Source: Chryseobacterium sp. MA9 (GTDB taxonomy: Bacteria; Bacteroidota; Bacteroidia; Flavobacteriales; Weeksellaceae). From it: 64,000 bases of DNA. The DNA is taken from contig NZ_CP075170.1 of the NCBI RefSeq assembly GCF_024399315.1, positions 4,911,501 through 4,975,500 of the forward strand, written 5' to 3'. Positions 1 through 8,529 of the stretch are shown here, one piece after another (position 1 is the first letter of the stretch; the number at the start of each line of letters is the position of its first letter). The notes under the pieces were generated by a model, which searched no databases, was not told where the DNA came from, and was given only the letters and a program-made list of their open reading frames with translations. A program made the position numbers and the translations under genes.

Positions 1-351
1 AGAAATGAAGGCCCGATTCTTATTTCTGAAATTGCGGAACACAAAAAGATTCCTTTAAAGTTTTTGGAAAATATCCTGCTTGAACTGAAAAAAGCGGAAA
101 TTCTTGACAGTAAAAAAGGAAAGGGTGGAGGATATTTTCTGAAGGAAAAACCTGAAAATGTGAAACTGGCCAAAATCATTCGTCTTGTAAACGGTCCTAT
201 TGCAATGCTTCCTTGTGTAAGTCTGAATTTTTATGAAAAATGTGACGACTGCAATGAAGATCACTGCGGACTTCATGATGTACTGATAGAAGTTCGGGAT
301 GCTTCACTGAATATTCTTGAGAAAAAAACTTTAATGGATCTGGTCGACTGA
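1..351 (+). CDS. Rrf2-family transcriptional regulator, 5' end missing
   Basis: The frame is open from base 1, so the gene starts upstream of the window. A first possible start inside it (TTG at 64) would cut the helix-turn-helix in two and is rejected. The visible part has the second half of a winged helix-turn-helix and the wing motif KGKGGGYFL, typical of Rrf2 proteins. A cysteine group follows (one Cys in LPCVSL, then C-x2-C-x4-C and a His), placed where IscR-type members bind an Fe-S cluster, so a redox- or cluster-sensing regulator is likely. The TauE/SafE gene just downstream suggests a role in sulfur metabolism, as for CymR-like members; that is inference. Confidence 0.85.
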   Translation, partial: RNEGPILISEIAEHKKIPLKFLENILLELKKAEILDSKKGKGGGYFLKEKPENVKLAKIIRLVNGPIAMLPCVSLNFYEKCDDCNEDHCGLHDVLIEVRDASLNILEKKTLMDLVD

Positions 352-440
352 CCTGATCCTTTTTTTTGAATTATTAGTCTACTTATTTTGTGGAATAAAT
401 ATTTTTATCAGATATTTGCAATACTTCAAATGAATAAATT

Positions 441-617
441 ATGGTTTCAAAAGAAGAAGCACACCAATTACAAAAGTTTACACCTTCTATTATGACAGTG
501 TTTTCAGCTGTTGCACCCACATTATCCGGAAAACAAATCATGTTCGGGCAAACAGCATATATTTTTGTTATCGAAGCTGCCGGTAATGAGGTAATATGTA
601 CTAAAACGATTCTGTAG
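441..617 (+). CDS. Small protein of 58 residues, unknown
   Basis: An ATG-initiated frame of 58 codons ends at TAG one base before the ATG of the TauE/SafE gene, a spacing that suggests translational coupling. The protein has a charged N-terminus (MVSKEEAHQLQKF), a moderately hydrophobic middle and a single Cys near the end. I recognise no domain. It lies between an Rrf2 regulator and a sulfur-type permease on the same strand, so if real it probably belongs to that unit. A short overlapping frame starting at 430 codes only about 21 residues and is less likely. Confidence 0.5.
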   Translation: MVSKEEAHQLQKFTPSIMTVFSAVAPTLSGKQIMFGQTAYIFVIEAAGNEVICTKTIL

Positions 618-618
618 T

Positions 619-1506
619 ATGGTGATTTCAAGAAAAATCCAGGTAAGGCTTAATATCCTTTTTGTGACGGCTGTTATTATATCTATTGCTGTTTTTTCAA
701 TGTATGAACTGGGATATCTGGATGAACTCCTGAACATTTTAGCAAAAGATAATTACATTTTTTACTGGATGCTTCTGGTAGGAGTTTTTGCAGAAATTGT
801 AGCAGGATCAATGGGTATGGGATATGGAGTGATCTGTACCACCACACTTATGCTTCTGAATATTCCTCCCCATATTGTAAGTGCAAGTATTCATTCAGCA
901 GAAAGTTTTACGACGGCTGCAGGAAGCCTCAGCCATATCAGGTTGAAAAATGTCAGTAAGAGTTTAGTGAAGAAACTTGCAGTACCAGCAGTTATTGGGG
1001 CTATTATTGGTGCAGTAAGTCTTACTTATCTTGGAGAATATTATGCAAAGATCACCAAAACATTGATTGCTTTTTATACTTTATATCTCGGGATTCAGAT
1101 TTTATCAAATGCTTTTAAAGAAAAACAAAGTAAAGCATTGAAAAGAAGAACCAATCTTACCAGACTGGGAGTGATAGGAGGCTTTATAGACTCTTTTGCT
1201 GGCGGTGGCTGGGGACCTTTGGTAACCGGGACGCTGATTAAAAATGCGTTTACGCCAAGATTTGCTGTAGGAAGTTCTACCGTAGCCAAATTTATCCTCA
1301 CCATAACAGCTGCTGTTACCTTTTTCTTTACCCTGGGAATCCAGCATTGGAATATCATTCTCGGCCTTTTGATAGGCGGAATTATTACGGCACCTTTTTC
1401 AGCGATGCTTACTGCAAAGCTTCCTGTGAAGAAAATGTTTGTGATTATCGGAACATTGGTGATTGTGATGAGCTCTATAACTATTTATAAATCAGTTTTT
1501 AATTAA
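619..1506 (+). CDS. TauE/SafE family sulfite/anion exporter-like permease
   Basis: A 295-residue integral membrane protein with about eight hydrophobic segments. It has the two repeated TauE/SafE signatures: GVFAEIVAGSMGMGYGV near residue 55 and GGFIDSFAGGGWGPL near residue 190. The family exports sulfite, sulfoacetate or related organosulfur anions across the inner membrane. The N-terminus carries one extra predicted helix before the first repeat. The gene follows the small ORF by one base and lies behind an Rrf2-type regulator, which supports a sulfur-linked role. The exact substrate cannot be read from sequence. Confidence 0.85.
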   Translation: MVISRKIQVRLNILFVTAVIISIAVFSMYELGYLDELLNILAKDNYIFYWMLLVGVFAEIVAGSMGMGYGVICTTTLMLLNIPPHIVSASIHSAESFTTAAGSLSHIRLKNVSKSLVKKLAVPAVIGAIIGAVSLTYLGEYYAKITKTLIAFYTLYLGIQILSNAFKEKQSKALKRRTNLTRLGVIGGFIDSFAGGGWGPLVTGTLIKNAFTPRFAVGSSTVAKFILTITAAVTFFFTLGIQHWNIILGLLIGGIITAPFSAMLTAKLPVKKMFVIIGTLVIVMSSITIYKSVFN

Positions 1507-1594
1507 GAATTATGCACTGTATTGAAAAATAAAGGGTTCAAAAAGATATTCGGTTTTGAAAATATTTTACTTTTACATCACTAAATATTAGAAC

Positions 1595-1885
1595 ATGAAT
1601 TTACATATCATTGCGCTTTTTAAGTTTAATGAAAATTATCTGATGGACGCCGTAGAGCTGTTTCAGAACCTTGTGAAAGAAACAAGAAAAGAAGAAGGCT
1701 GCCTGCAGTATGACCTTATTGAAGATAAAGATAATAAAGGAACTTTTTTCCTGATTGAGCTTTGGGAAAGTGTAGAACACCACAACAGACATAACGGTCA
1801 GGATCATCTTTTGGATTTCCGTAAAGATGCTTCCAAAATCATGGAGAGCTCAGCAGAGGTTTATAAAGGGTTTAAGATATATTAG
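1595..1885 (+). CDS. ABM-domain (antibiotic biosynthesis monooxygenase-like) protein
   Basis: A 96-residue single-domain protein of the ABM dimeric alpha/beta-barrel fold. The typical pattern is visible: a first strand MNLHIIALFKF, a helix rich in KE, the stretch EEGCLQYDLIEDKD, then a strand FFLIELWESVEHHNRH and a final GFKIY. Members are small cytosolic oxygenases, heme-degrading enzymes or quinol oxidases (YgiN-like); this short form without an Asn/Trp heme signature is more like YgiN/LsrG. It starts 88 bases after the permease and is followed by a strong terminator, so it may share the permease transcript. Confidence 0.8.
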   Translation: MNLHIIALFKFNENYLMDAVELFQNLVKETRKEEGCLQYDLIEDKDNKGTFFLIELWESVEHHNRHNGQDHLLDFRKDASKIMESSAEVYKGFKIY

Positions 1886-1935
1886 TGTATTTTAAAGATT
1901 TAAAGATTTAAAATTTCTTAGCTTTAAACGAATAA

Positions 1936-1968
1936 AAGGCGGCTTCAATAGTTTGAAACCGCCTTTTT
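1936..1968. terminator. Bidirectional intrinsic terminator
   Basis: Arms AAGGCGG and CCGCCTT plus an inner TTCAA/TTGAA pair form a hairpin with T-rich sequence on one side and A-rich on the other. It separates the plus-strand ABM gene from the convergent minus-strand HmuY-like gene and can serve both. Confidence 0.85.
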
Positions 1969-2002
1969 ATTAGAAAAAATAGAAAGTATTAAAATAAAAT
2001 AT

Positions 2003-3295
2003 TTATTTCACGATAAGCTTTTTCGTTTCCGAATGGCCTCCGTAAGTAATTTTTACAAGGTAATTTCCTGATGTAAGCGTAGAAAGATTCAGATCCTGTT
2101 TGTAGAATCCTGCCTGGTTGGTAAGTTCCGCAGAATATACCTTTTTACCGGTAAGATCATAAACTTCTACATTTCCTTTGTTGCTTGCTTTTTCTTTAAC
2201 ATCAAAAAGAACTGTTACTTTTTTATCCGCTGTTGCCGGGTTAGGATAGATTCCAAAAGATGCCTTTTTTCCAACTTCAGTAATACCTAATGTTTCAGTA
2301 ATCTTCTTGTATTTAAAATACATATTTCCTGTAGTTGCACCGCCGTTTGTAGTGAAGTACATTCTGTAGTAATCATTTCCTTTTTTGACGTAGTATACCA
2401 CATCACTTTTAACGGTTCCAATCCCTTTCCATGAGTGTCCTACAGTAGTAATAGCTGATGAAAAACTTGCTGTTGCAGGGATTGTATAAGCTGTTGTTGC
2501 CTGAGTTTCCGGCTGTACCATTGCCACTTTGATGTTTGGGCTTTGAATCGCTCCGGAAAGAGGATACATCTGTACACCCATATAGAACGTATAATATTTA
2601 GTAAATATGAAATCCCATGCAGTTCTTGACGGTTCCAGACCAGGAACTTTTGCTCCAGTATCAAATGAGAAATAATTGAAATAAGAATCATCCGTTCCGT
2701 TAGCGATTGTTCTTGTTTCTGTGGCTTCCCATGAAGTACCGTTCCATTTTGAATATCTGAAAGTATATCCTGCAAAGGCATCTTCAATGGCAAATTTGAT
2801 GTATGTTCCTGAAGGGTATTTTAAAACAAAAATAGCTTTTCCCTGAATATGGTGATTGATTGGGTTGTAAACTCCCCATCCTGTTGAAGGGATATTAGGG
2901 TTTGATGATGTTACAGGCCCTTGTTCAAAAGCTCCCTGGCTCCAGTCAGTTGTCTGATCCGGGTTATAAAGAGGAGCTCCCCATGAAGATTCGTTGTTGA
3001 TGCTGATGTTATCCCAGTCTGCTAAATTGGTTGAGGCAGTGAATACTTCGATATCTTTAGCATCATTTATTCTTGATCCGAATGCGTAGTTTGAATTTCT
3101 ATAAAAAGCAACATCCCAGGTATTGGCAGGCTGAGAAACCATATTACCATCTGCAAGGTTTACGAACACTCTGTTTTGGTATCCGCTCCCCATTGTCATA
3201 TTTACCTGTGAGTACCCCTGTGCATCAGTTTGTGCCAAAACAGTCTGCTGAACAGACATTGCCAATACTGAAGCCAATAATAGTTTTGTTTTCAT
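2003..3295 (-). CDS. Secreted HmuY-like protein with T9SS type A sorting domain
   Basis: 430 residues with a Sec signal peptide ending at VLAQ (about residue 22). The body has two WD-centred motifs typical of HmuY-family heme-binding proteins: NTWDVAFYRN near residue 60 and TAWDFIFTKYYTFYMG near residue 225. Residues 350-430 form a classic T9SS type A domain, with YPNP, YDLTGKKVY and a C-terminal KKLIVK. The protein is therefore predicted to cross the outer membrane by the T9SS and act at the cell surface or in the medium. The promoter carries the same 54-bp operator element as the hmu operon, so heme capture is the likely role. The heme ligands are not proven; Met in FYMG is a candidate. Confidence 0.75.
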   Translation of the reverse strand: MKTKLLLASVLAMSVQQTVLAQTDAQGYSQVNMTMGSGYQNRVFVNLADGNMVSQPANTWDVAFYRNSNYAFGSRINDAKDIEVFTASTNLADWDNISINNESSWGAPLYNPDQTTDWSQGAFEQGPVTSSNPNIPSTGWGVYNPINHHIQGKAIFVLKYPSGTYIKFAIEDAFAGYTFRYSKWNGTSWEATETRTIANGTDDSYFNYFSFDTGAKVPGLEPSRTAWDFIFTKYYTFYMGVQMYPLSGAIQSPNIKVAMVQPETQATTAYTIPATASFSSAITTVGHSWKGIGTVKSDVVYYVKKGNDYYRMYFTTNGGATTGNMYFKYKKITETLGITEVGKKASFGIYPNPATADKKVTVLFDVKEKASNKGNVEVYDLTGKKVYSAELTNQAGFYKQDLNLSTLTSGNYLVKITYGGHSETKKLIVK

Positions 3296-3312
3296 AACTT
3301 ATTTTTTAATCC

Positions 3313-3366
3313 TTATTTAGAATGATTCCACAAAAGTATATAATTATTTTTAATGATTCTAAATAA
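3313..3366. promoter_or_regulatory. Fur-like double operator over the promoter of the HmuY-like gene
   Basis: Two inverted copies of a TTATTTAGAATnATT half-site occupy 3313-3330 and 3351-3366. The left copy contains the perfect 4-1-4 palindrome GAATGATTC. Between them on the minus strand lies TACTTTTG (3331-3338), which fits the Bacteroidota -7 box TAnnTTTG. The two boxes thus bracket the core promoter of the gene ending at 3295. The same 54-base arrangement recurs at 4308-4361. The architecture resembles paired Fur sites; the regulator's identity is inferred. Confidence 0.7.
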
Positions 3367-3429
3367 AAACATGATTTTTATCGTGTTTTCATTTTAATCA
3401 TATATTGGATAAGGGAAATAAGGAGCATA

Positions 3430-3462
3430 AAAAAGCCGGAAGGAAATATCCTGCCGGCTTTA
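3430..3462 (-). terminator. Intrinsic terminator of the 3491-4297 gene
   Basis: Arms AAAGCCGG and CCGGCTTT with a short AGGA/TCCT extension form a strong stem; on the minus strand it is followed by TTTTAT. It lies 29 bases past the stop of the T9SS cargo gene. Confidence 0.8.
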
Positions 3463-3490
3463 AAAAAGGCAAATAATAGTCTAATAAACC

Positions 3491-4297
3491 TTATTTTTTA
3501 ATGAATTTTGTTTGAATTGTTTTTCCTTCAGAAGTTTCAATATTCATATAATAAACTCCTGTCTGAAGTGTGCTGATATCAAATTTTTGTCCGGTTGGCT
3601 TTCCTTCTATAGTTTTTTGGCCTGCAGCAGAGTAAATAAGAATATTTTTAAGATCTTTTTTTGATATAAATTCCAATACTGTTTGATCAGAATTTAATGC
3701 AAATCTGATATTTTCTGTTACTTTATTGTGATCATTTACTCCTAAAGAAGCTGTAGTATTATAGACTACATTATCAACCTGGATCGCAACGTGTGTTGCT
3801 GTAGGAGTGAATTTAAATACAATATATGAACCTGTGGATGCCGGAATATTAACGCTGATATTCTGTACTGTACCAATAGTCGATACATTAATAGGACTTC
3901 CTACAGGAACGAATGTTGACATATCAGCAGGGTTGGATGCTACGCCTATCTGGATACTTCCCGGACCAGGAGATGGAGATACCAAAGTAGTATCAAAAGT
4001 TAATGTTTTATTTCCGGTTGGGGTTTCAACCTGTGGAGAGATCAGGTAAGAAGAACCTGTTGCATTATTTCCTGCATACGACTGAACGAATCTGTTGGAA
4101 TCTCCCGCTACAATCATTCTTGGAGGGACAGGAGGAAACTCGCCAGTTATTGGTGCAACGATGGCAGACCATCCAAACTGAGGGAAAGTAGTATTCCCAG
4201 CTGTAAAATTATTGAAATTTTCATTGATGTTAGATACCTGAGCATTCGCTGTTAAGGCTGTAAACATCAGAGTTCCTAAAAGTAATTTTAATTTCAT
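3491..4297 (-). CDS. Secreted T9SS cargo protein, adhesin-like domain
   Basis: 268 residues: a signal peptide ending at ANAQ (about residue 20), a beta-rich domain with the pattern seen in cleaved-adhesin or choice-of-anchor proteins (ENFNNFTAG, a conserved FGWS, then SYLISPQVETP and a late VDNVVYN), and a C-terminal T9SS type A sorting domain from about residue 195 to the terminal FIKK. It should be delivered to the cell surface. The promoter is shared back-to-back with hmuR and covered by the Fur-like element, so it is probably induced by iron or heme starvation. Whether it binds heme, a host protein or a surface is not visible. Confidence 0.7.
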   Translation of the reverse strand: MKLKLLLGTLMFTALTANAQVSNINENFNNFTAGNTTFPQFGWSAIVAPITGEFPPVPPRMIVAGDSNRFVQSYAGNNATGSSYLISPQVETPTGNKTLTFDTTLVSPSPGPGSIQIGVASNPADMSTFVPVGSPINVSTIGTVQNISVNIPASTGSYIVFKFTPTATHVAIQVDNVVYNTTASLGVNDHNKVTENIRFALNSDQTVLEFISKKDLKNILIYSAAGQKTIEGKPTGQKFDISTLQTGVYYMNIETSEGKTIQTKFIKK

Positions 4298-4307
4298 GAG
4301 ATTATTT

Positions 4308-4361
4308 TTATTTAGAATTATTCCACAAAAATATATATTTATTTTTAATGAGTCTAAATAA
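4308..4361. promoter_or_regulatory. Fur-like double operator between hmuR and the divergent cargo gene
   Basis: This is a near copy of the 3313-3366 element with the same 54-base length. Inverted half-sites lie at 4308-4324 and 4346-4361. A minus-strand -7 box TATTTTTG lies between them at 4326-4333. The plus-strand hmuR -7 box TATATTTG lies just outside at 4367-4374. A repressor bound here would control both divergent units. Confidence 0.7.
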
Positions 4362-4366
4362 AGTTT

Positions 4367-4374
4367 TATATTTG
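4367..4374 (+). promoter_or_regulatory. -7 promoter box of the hmu operon
   Basis: TATATTTG matches TAnnTTTG and lies 19 bases before the ATG at 4393. It sits inside the longest reading frame (which opens at 4348), so that longer start is excluded. Confidence 0.7.
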
Positions 4375-4392
4375 TCGAAAATTTGTACCCTT

Positions 4393-6498
4393 ATGAAGAA
4401 GAAAGTGCTTTCCGTTCTATTATTATCCGTAGCCTTATGGATGAATGCGCAAGAAAAGGATTCTCTTAATCAAAAGAAAATTGAAGAAGTTGTTATTACA
4501 GGACAGTACATGCAGCAGTCTATTAATAAATCGATATATAAGGTTGATGTTATTGATGCAGAACAGATTAAAAATATGGCAGCGACTAATGTTGCCGAGG
4601 TTTTAAATCAAAGTCTTAACATACAAATCACTCCAGATACCCGTTCAGGAAATTCTACCGCCAATATCATGGGACTTAATGGAGATTATGTAAAGATCCT
4701 TATAGATAATATTCCGGTAGTAGGAGATACAGGGCTGGGAAGCAATATTGACCTTACCAAAATTACCCTAAGCAATATCGAAAGAATTGAAATTGTAAAA
4801 GGAAGTATGGGTGTTGAATATGGAAACGGCGCTGTTGCCGGGGTGATCAATATTATTACAAAGAAAACCGGTACAAAGAAAGTAAGTGTAAGAGGCTCTG
4901 TACAGGAAGAAACAGTAAGAGACAATTATGATCTTAAGAAAAGAGGGAACGGAAGACATATTCAGAACCTGAATATAGATTATAATATCAGCAACGAATG
5001 GTTTGCAAGCATCAATTTCAACCATAATCAGTTTATGGGATATGAAGGTGAAAGCAAAGGCTACAAATATTTCGGACAGGACAATCAGAGAGGATATGAC
5101 TGGAACCCGAAAGACCAGTATGATGCCTCTGCATTGCTAAGGTATACAAAAAATAAAACAACATTTTTCTACAAACTGTCCTATCTTAATGAAAAATTTA
5201 ACTTCTACAACCCAGAAGTAAGCCGGAATCCGCTTAATGACGGGATGGGTGGAGTATCTTATGAGAGCAGAGACAGAAAGTATAATACGGACCGCTGGGT
5301 GCATCAGTTTAATATTCAGACCAATCTGGGACATATCCGATACATGGGGGACTTCTCCTATCAGAATCAGGACAGAAAATATTATGACTACAATTACGAT
5401 ATTCCGAACAGAGCAATAAAGAGCCGTCAGGACGAAAAATCTTACTATAAAACAGACGTTATCTACTCAAGAGGAATGTTCAGTAATTTTCTGGATAGTA
5501 AAGTTTTTGATTTCCAGCTGGGGTATGAGTTAGATTACACTAATGGTTATGCTGCTTTGATTGCCGGAGACTTCTTTGGTGAAGCGGTAAAAAGAAAGAT
5601 ATTTACCTATTCCAATTTCCTTTCTGCAGAATGGAACGTTTCAGACAAATTCTCTTTAAGACCGGGAGTAAGACTTTCCCTTAGTGAGAACTTCAACAAT
5701 CAGTACAACTACTCTTTATCAGCAAGATATAAAACTTCTGAGAACTCAAATCTTAGAGCCATCATAGGATCGGCAAATCGCTTCCCTAAATATGATGAGC
5801 TGTACACCTATTTTGTAAATCTTAACCATGATGTACAGGGAAATCCAGATTTAAATCCAGAAAAAGGATTCTCAGCAGGCCTTTTCTGGAACCAGAACTT
5901 TTCAGTGGATAATGGCTGGAAAATCGCTTACGGAGTGGATGCATTATATCTGGATGTGCGTGACAGGATTGAAATGGTAATGGTAAAAGAACCTTCTACC
6001 TACAAATACATGAATCTTAATACCTATAAAAATCTATTATTCTCAGCCAATGTAGATTTTAGAAAAGATCAGTTTGCCCTGTCTTTAAGAGGTTCGGTAA
6101 ACGGAACATCTGTATCAATGAATGAATTAAAATCCTCTTCTCCTACAGACTTCCAGTATTTAGTACAGGCAGGAGCTTCAGCAACTTATAAACTGAAAAA
6201 TACCGATACAAATTTTGCCCTTTACTATAAATTCACAGGTCCGGACAGAATTTATGTGTCTGACGGAACAGGTGGTTTCCGCCTGGGAAAAGTAGACAGC
6301 TTTCATATGATGGATTTTATCGTAAGCCAGCCTTTCTGGAATAAGCATTTTGAAATCTCCGCTGGGGTAAAAAATATATTTGATGTAACAAGATTAAACT
6401 CTACAGCAGTTGCAGGTTCAGCCCATGCAGCAGCGAATGGGGTTGTTAATTTATACTATGGCAGAAGCTATTTTGCCCGATTAATGTTTCAATTTTAA
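4393..6498 (+). CDS. hmuR: TonB-dependent heme receptor, HmuR-like
   Basis: 701 residues from the ATG at 4393, giving a clean signal peptide MKKKVLSVLLLSVALWMNAQ. A longer frame to 4348 is rejected because the -7 box falls inside it. The TonB box region EEVVITGQ is followed by a plug domain (to about residue 150, with IERIEIVKGSMGVEYG) and a 22-strand-type barrel ending in Phe. A heme-receptor signature is present: a degenerate FRAP-like NRFPKYDE near residue 463, His479 in NLNHDVQG, then NPDLNPE at 484. Known heme receptors place a ligand His between FRAP and NPNL/NPDL boxes. It heads the hmuY-TUV operon, so heme uptake across the outer membrane is well supported. Confidence 0.88.
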   Translation: MKKKVLSVLLLSVALWMNAQEKDSLNQKKIEEVVITGQYMQQSINKSIYKVDVIDAEQIKNMAATNVAEVLNQSLNIQITPDTRSGNSTANIMGLNGDYVKILIDNIPVVGDTGLGSNIDLTKITLSNIERIEIVKGSMGVEYGNGAVAGVINIITKKTGTKKVSVRGSVQEETVRDNYDLKKRGNGRHIQNLNIDYNISNEWFASINFNHNQFMGYEGESKGYKYFGQDNQRGYDWNPKDQYDASALLRYTKNKTTFFYKLSYLNEKFNFYNPEVSRNPLNDGMGGVSYESRDRKYNTDRWVHQFNIQTNLGHIRYMGDFSYQNQDRKYYDYNYDIPNRAIKSRQDEKSYYKTDVIYSRGMFSNFLDSKVFDFQLGYELDYTNGYAALIAGDFFGEAVKRKIFTYSNFLSAEWNVSDKFSLRPGVRLSLSENFNNQYNYSLSARYKTSENSNLRAIIGSANRFPKYDELYTYFVNLNHDVQGNPDLNPEKGFSAGLFWNQNFSVDNGWKIAYGVDALYLDVRDRIEMVMVKEPSTYKYMNLNTYKNLLFSANVDFRKDQFALSLRGSVNGTSVSMNELKSSSPTDFQYLVQAGASATYKLKNTDTNFALYYKFTGPDRIYVSDGTGGFRLGKVDSFHMMDFIVSQPFWNKHFEISAGVKNIFDVTRLNSTAVAGSAHAAANGVVNLYYGRSYFARLMFQF

Positions 6499-6514
6499 AT
6501 AATAAGTTACTGTT

Positions 6515-7630
6515 ATGAAGTATTTAAAAATATTGTCTATTCTTTCCATCATGGCGGCTACACAGTCTTGTCTCTCTGCAGATGAAGATCCGGTTCCGGT
6601 TCCTCCTATGACTGGATCAGAAGTTAATGTAAAAGTTGGTGGCCCTACAGAACCTAATCAGGTTTGGATTGATCTAAGTGATTACACCAATCCGGCTGTC
6701 AACAGCAGAACAGATTGGGATCTTGGTTTTTATACAGGAGATGAGTTTCGTGTAATTATGAACGGATCTCTTGCCATGACGGTTGTTAAAATACCTAATG
6801 CTACAGATATCAGTAAAGTAAAAGATACTGATGCAGCAAGCTTGAAAGAAATTGCTCAGGTGGGAACATTTGATGCTGCCAATATGCAATATATCGACAA
6901 TCCTAACGGTAATTTTCTGACTCAAACTTCAGGAATTGATGCCATCAAAGAAAATGATGCTGATAATCCTGTTTATCTGATCAATCTTGGTAGGGAAATA
7001 CCTTCCGCAGCCAATATCGGGGCAGGCTCCGTTTCATTGTCCGGTGATCCGAGAGGATGGAAAAAAATTCAGATACTGAGAGCTCAGAATGGATACAAGA
7101 TCCGTTATGCCGATGTGAATGCAACCGGAGCTGATATCAAAGAATATATCATTACCAAAGATACAGAATACAACTTCTCATTCTTCAACCTGAAAACAGG
7201 AACCCCAGTAAAGATCCAGCCTAAGAAAAAGAAATGGGATCTTGCGTTCACAACATTTACCAATGAAGTATTCATGGGACCTACAACCAGTGCCGGAAGC
7301 TACTTCTATGCAGATTTTGTAACTACCAATACATTGAATGGAGTAGGTGCCTATCAGGTAAGCGTTACAGGAAGTCTGGATCAGGCTTATACTGCATTTA
7401 AGCTGAAAGACGTTGAGCCAGCCAAATTTGTTTTTAATGATCATAGAGCCATTGGTGATAAATGGAGAACGACGACAGGTACAGCAACCAATCCGGTTCC
7501 TTTTGTGTATTCAGACCGCTTTTTTGTGTTGAAAGACGCTGAAGGTTTCTACTTTAAACTGAGATTCAACAAAATGAAAGACGAAAACGGAAACCGTGGT
7601 TTCACCAATTTTGAATTTGAACCCTTATAA
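6515..7630 (+). CDS. hmuY: HmuY-family heme-binding lipoprotein
   Basis: 371 residues with a lipoprotein signal (lipidated Cys19 in TQSC). Two WD motifs, RTDWDLGFYTGDEFR near residue 68 and KKWDLAFTTFTNEVFMG near residue 245, place it in the HmuY family, whose members bind heme at the cell surface and pass it to HmuR. Porphyromonas gingivalis HmuY uses two His, while several other Bacteroidota members use Met. Here His is scarce in the core, and Met82, Met88 and Met254 are candidate ligands (inference). The gene starts 16 bases after hmuR. The gene order R-Y differs from the Y-R order of P. gingivalis. Confidence 0.82.
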   Translation: MKYLKILSILSIMAATQSCLSADEDPVPVPPMTGSEVNVKVGGPTEPNQVWIDLSDYTNPAVNSRTDWDLGFYTGDEFRVIMNGSLAMTVVKIPNATDISKVKDTDAASLKEIAQVGTFDAANMQYIDNPNGNFLTQTSGIDAIKENDADNPVYLINLGREIPSAANIGAGSVSLSGDPRGWKKIQILRAQNGYKIRYADVNATGADIKEYIITKDTEYNFSFFNLKTGTPVKIQPKKKKWDLAFTTFTNEVFMGPTTSAGSYFYADFVTTNTLNGVGAYQVSVTGSLDQAYTAFKLKDVEPAKFVFNDHRAIGDKWRTTTGTATNPVPFVYSDRFFVLKDAEGFYFKLRFNKMKDENGNRGFTNFEFEPL

Positions 7631-7650
7631 TAATCAAATAATAGTATATC

Positions 7651-8529
7651 ATGAAAAAAATCATCCTTGCAGCTTCTGTACTTGTAGCAGTATATTCTTG
7701 CAAAAAAGCAGAAGCATCAACGAAAGAAAATACAACAGAAGCTACTTCTGAAGCACCAAAAACCAACAATAAAATAGTAACATTAAGCGGAGGAATTACG
7801 GAAATCGTAAGCGCTTTAGGCCATGAAAAAGAAATTGTGGGAACGGATGTTACAAGTACCTATCCCGCATCTTTAAAAGCTACAGCAAAAGATTTAGGTC
7901 ACATGAGATCAATGACCATTGAACCGATCATGGCAGTCTCTCCAACATTAATTTTAGCTTCTGATAAGGATATCAACCCAGAATTAATGGGGAAAATCAA
8001 ATCTTCCGGTATTAAAACCGAAGTGTTCAAACAGGAATATACAGTAGAAGGAACTAAAAAGTTAATTGAATCTGTAGCAAAAGCTATCGGAAATACTGAT
8101 TACCAGAAATTAAATGATAAGATTGATGCTGATCTTAAACAAGTACAGCCTATTGCTAAAAAACCAAAAGTATTGTTCATCTATGCAAGAGGAAATATGC
8201 TGATGGTGAGTGGTAAAAATACGCCAATGGCTTCATTGATCAATCTTGCAGGCGGGGAAAATGCCGTAACTGATTTTGAAGATTTCAAGCCATTGACACC
8301 TGAAGCCGTTGTAAAAGCTAATCCTGATGTACTGTTCTTCTTTGAAACAGGCCTACAAGGAGCAGGAGGAAATGAAGGAGCTCTTAAAATGCCGGGCGTT
8401 TCCCAAACGAATGCCGGGAAAAATAAAAAGATCATAGCAATGGACGGAGGTTTAGTATCAGGTTTCGGACCGAGACTAGGAGAAGCAGCAGTAGGATTAA
8501 ACAAACTTTTAATTGAAAACACAAAGTAA
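7651..8529 (+). CDS. hmuT: Heme ABC transporter substrate-binding lipoprotein
   Basis: 292 residues with a lipoprotein signal, Cys17 in VYSC. The rest matches the helical-backbone periplasmic binding family of siderophore and heme importers: KIVTLSGGITEIVSALG near residue 40, GTDVTSTYP, then IMAVSPTLILAS, and a closing GGLVSGFGPRLGEAAVGL. A Ser/Thr/Lys-rich linker follows the lipid anchor. It would bind heme in the periplasm and deliver it to HmuUV. The gene overlaps the start of the permease gene, and the operon order T-U-V is typical. Confidence 0.88.
   Translation: MKKIILAASVLVAVYSCKKAEASTKENTTEATSEAPKTNNKIVTLSGGITEIVSALGHEKEIVGTDVTSTYPASLKATAKDLGHMRSMTIEPIMAVSPTLILASDKDINPELMGKIKSSGIKTEVFKQEYTVEGTKKLIESVAKAIGNTDYQKLNDKIDADLKQVQPIAKKPKVLFIYARGNMLMVSGKNTPMASLINLAGGENAVTDFEDFKPLTPEAVVKANPDVLFFFETGLQGAGGNEGALKMPGVSQTNAGKNKKIIAMDGGLVSGFGPRLGEAAVGLNKLLIENTK

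Noticed and set aside
4348..4392. N-terminal extension of the hmuR frame
   Set aside because: The hmuR -7 box (4367-4374) lies within it, and the extension would hide the signal peptide.
8181..8522. Long minus-strand open frame opposite hmuT
   Set aside because: It is a shadow of the conserved hmuT coding sequence and has a composition unlike a real protein.
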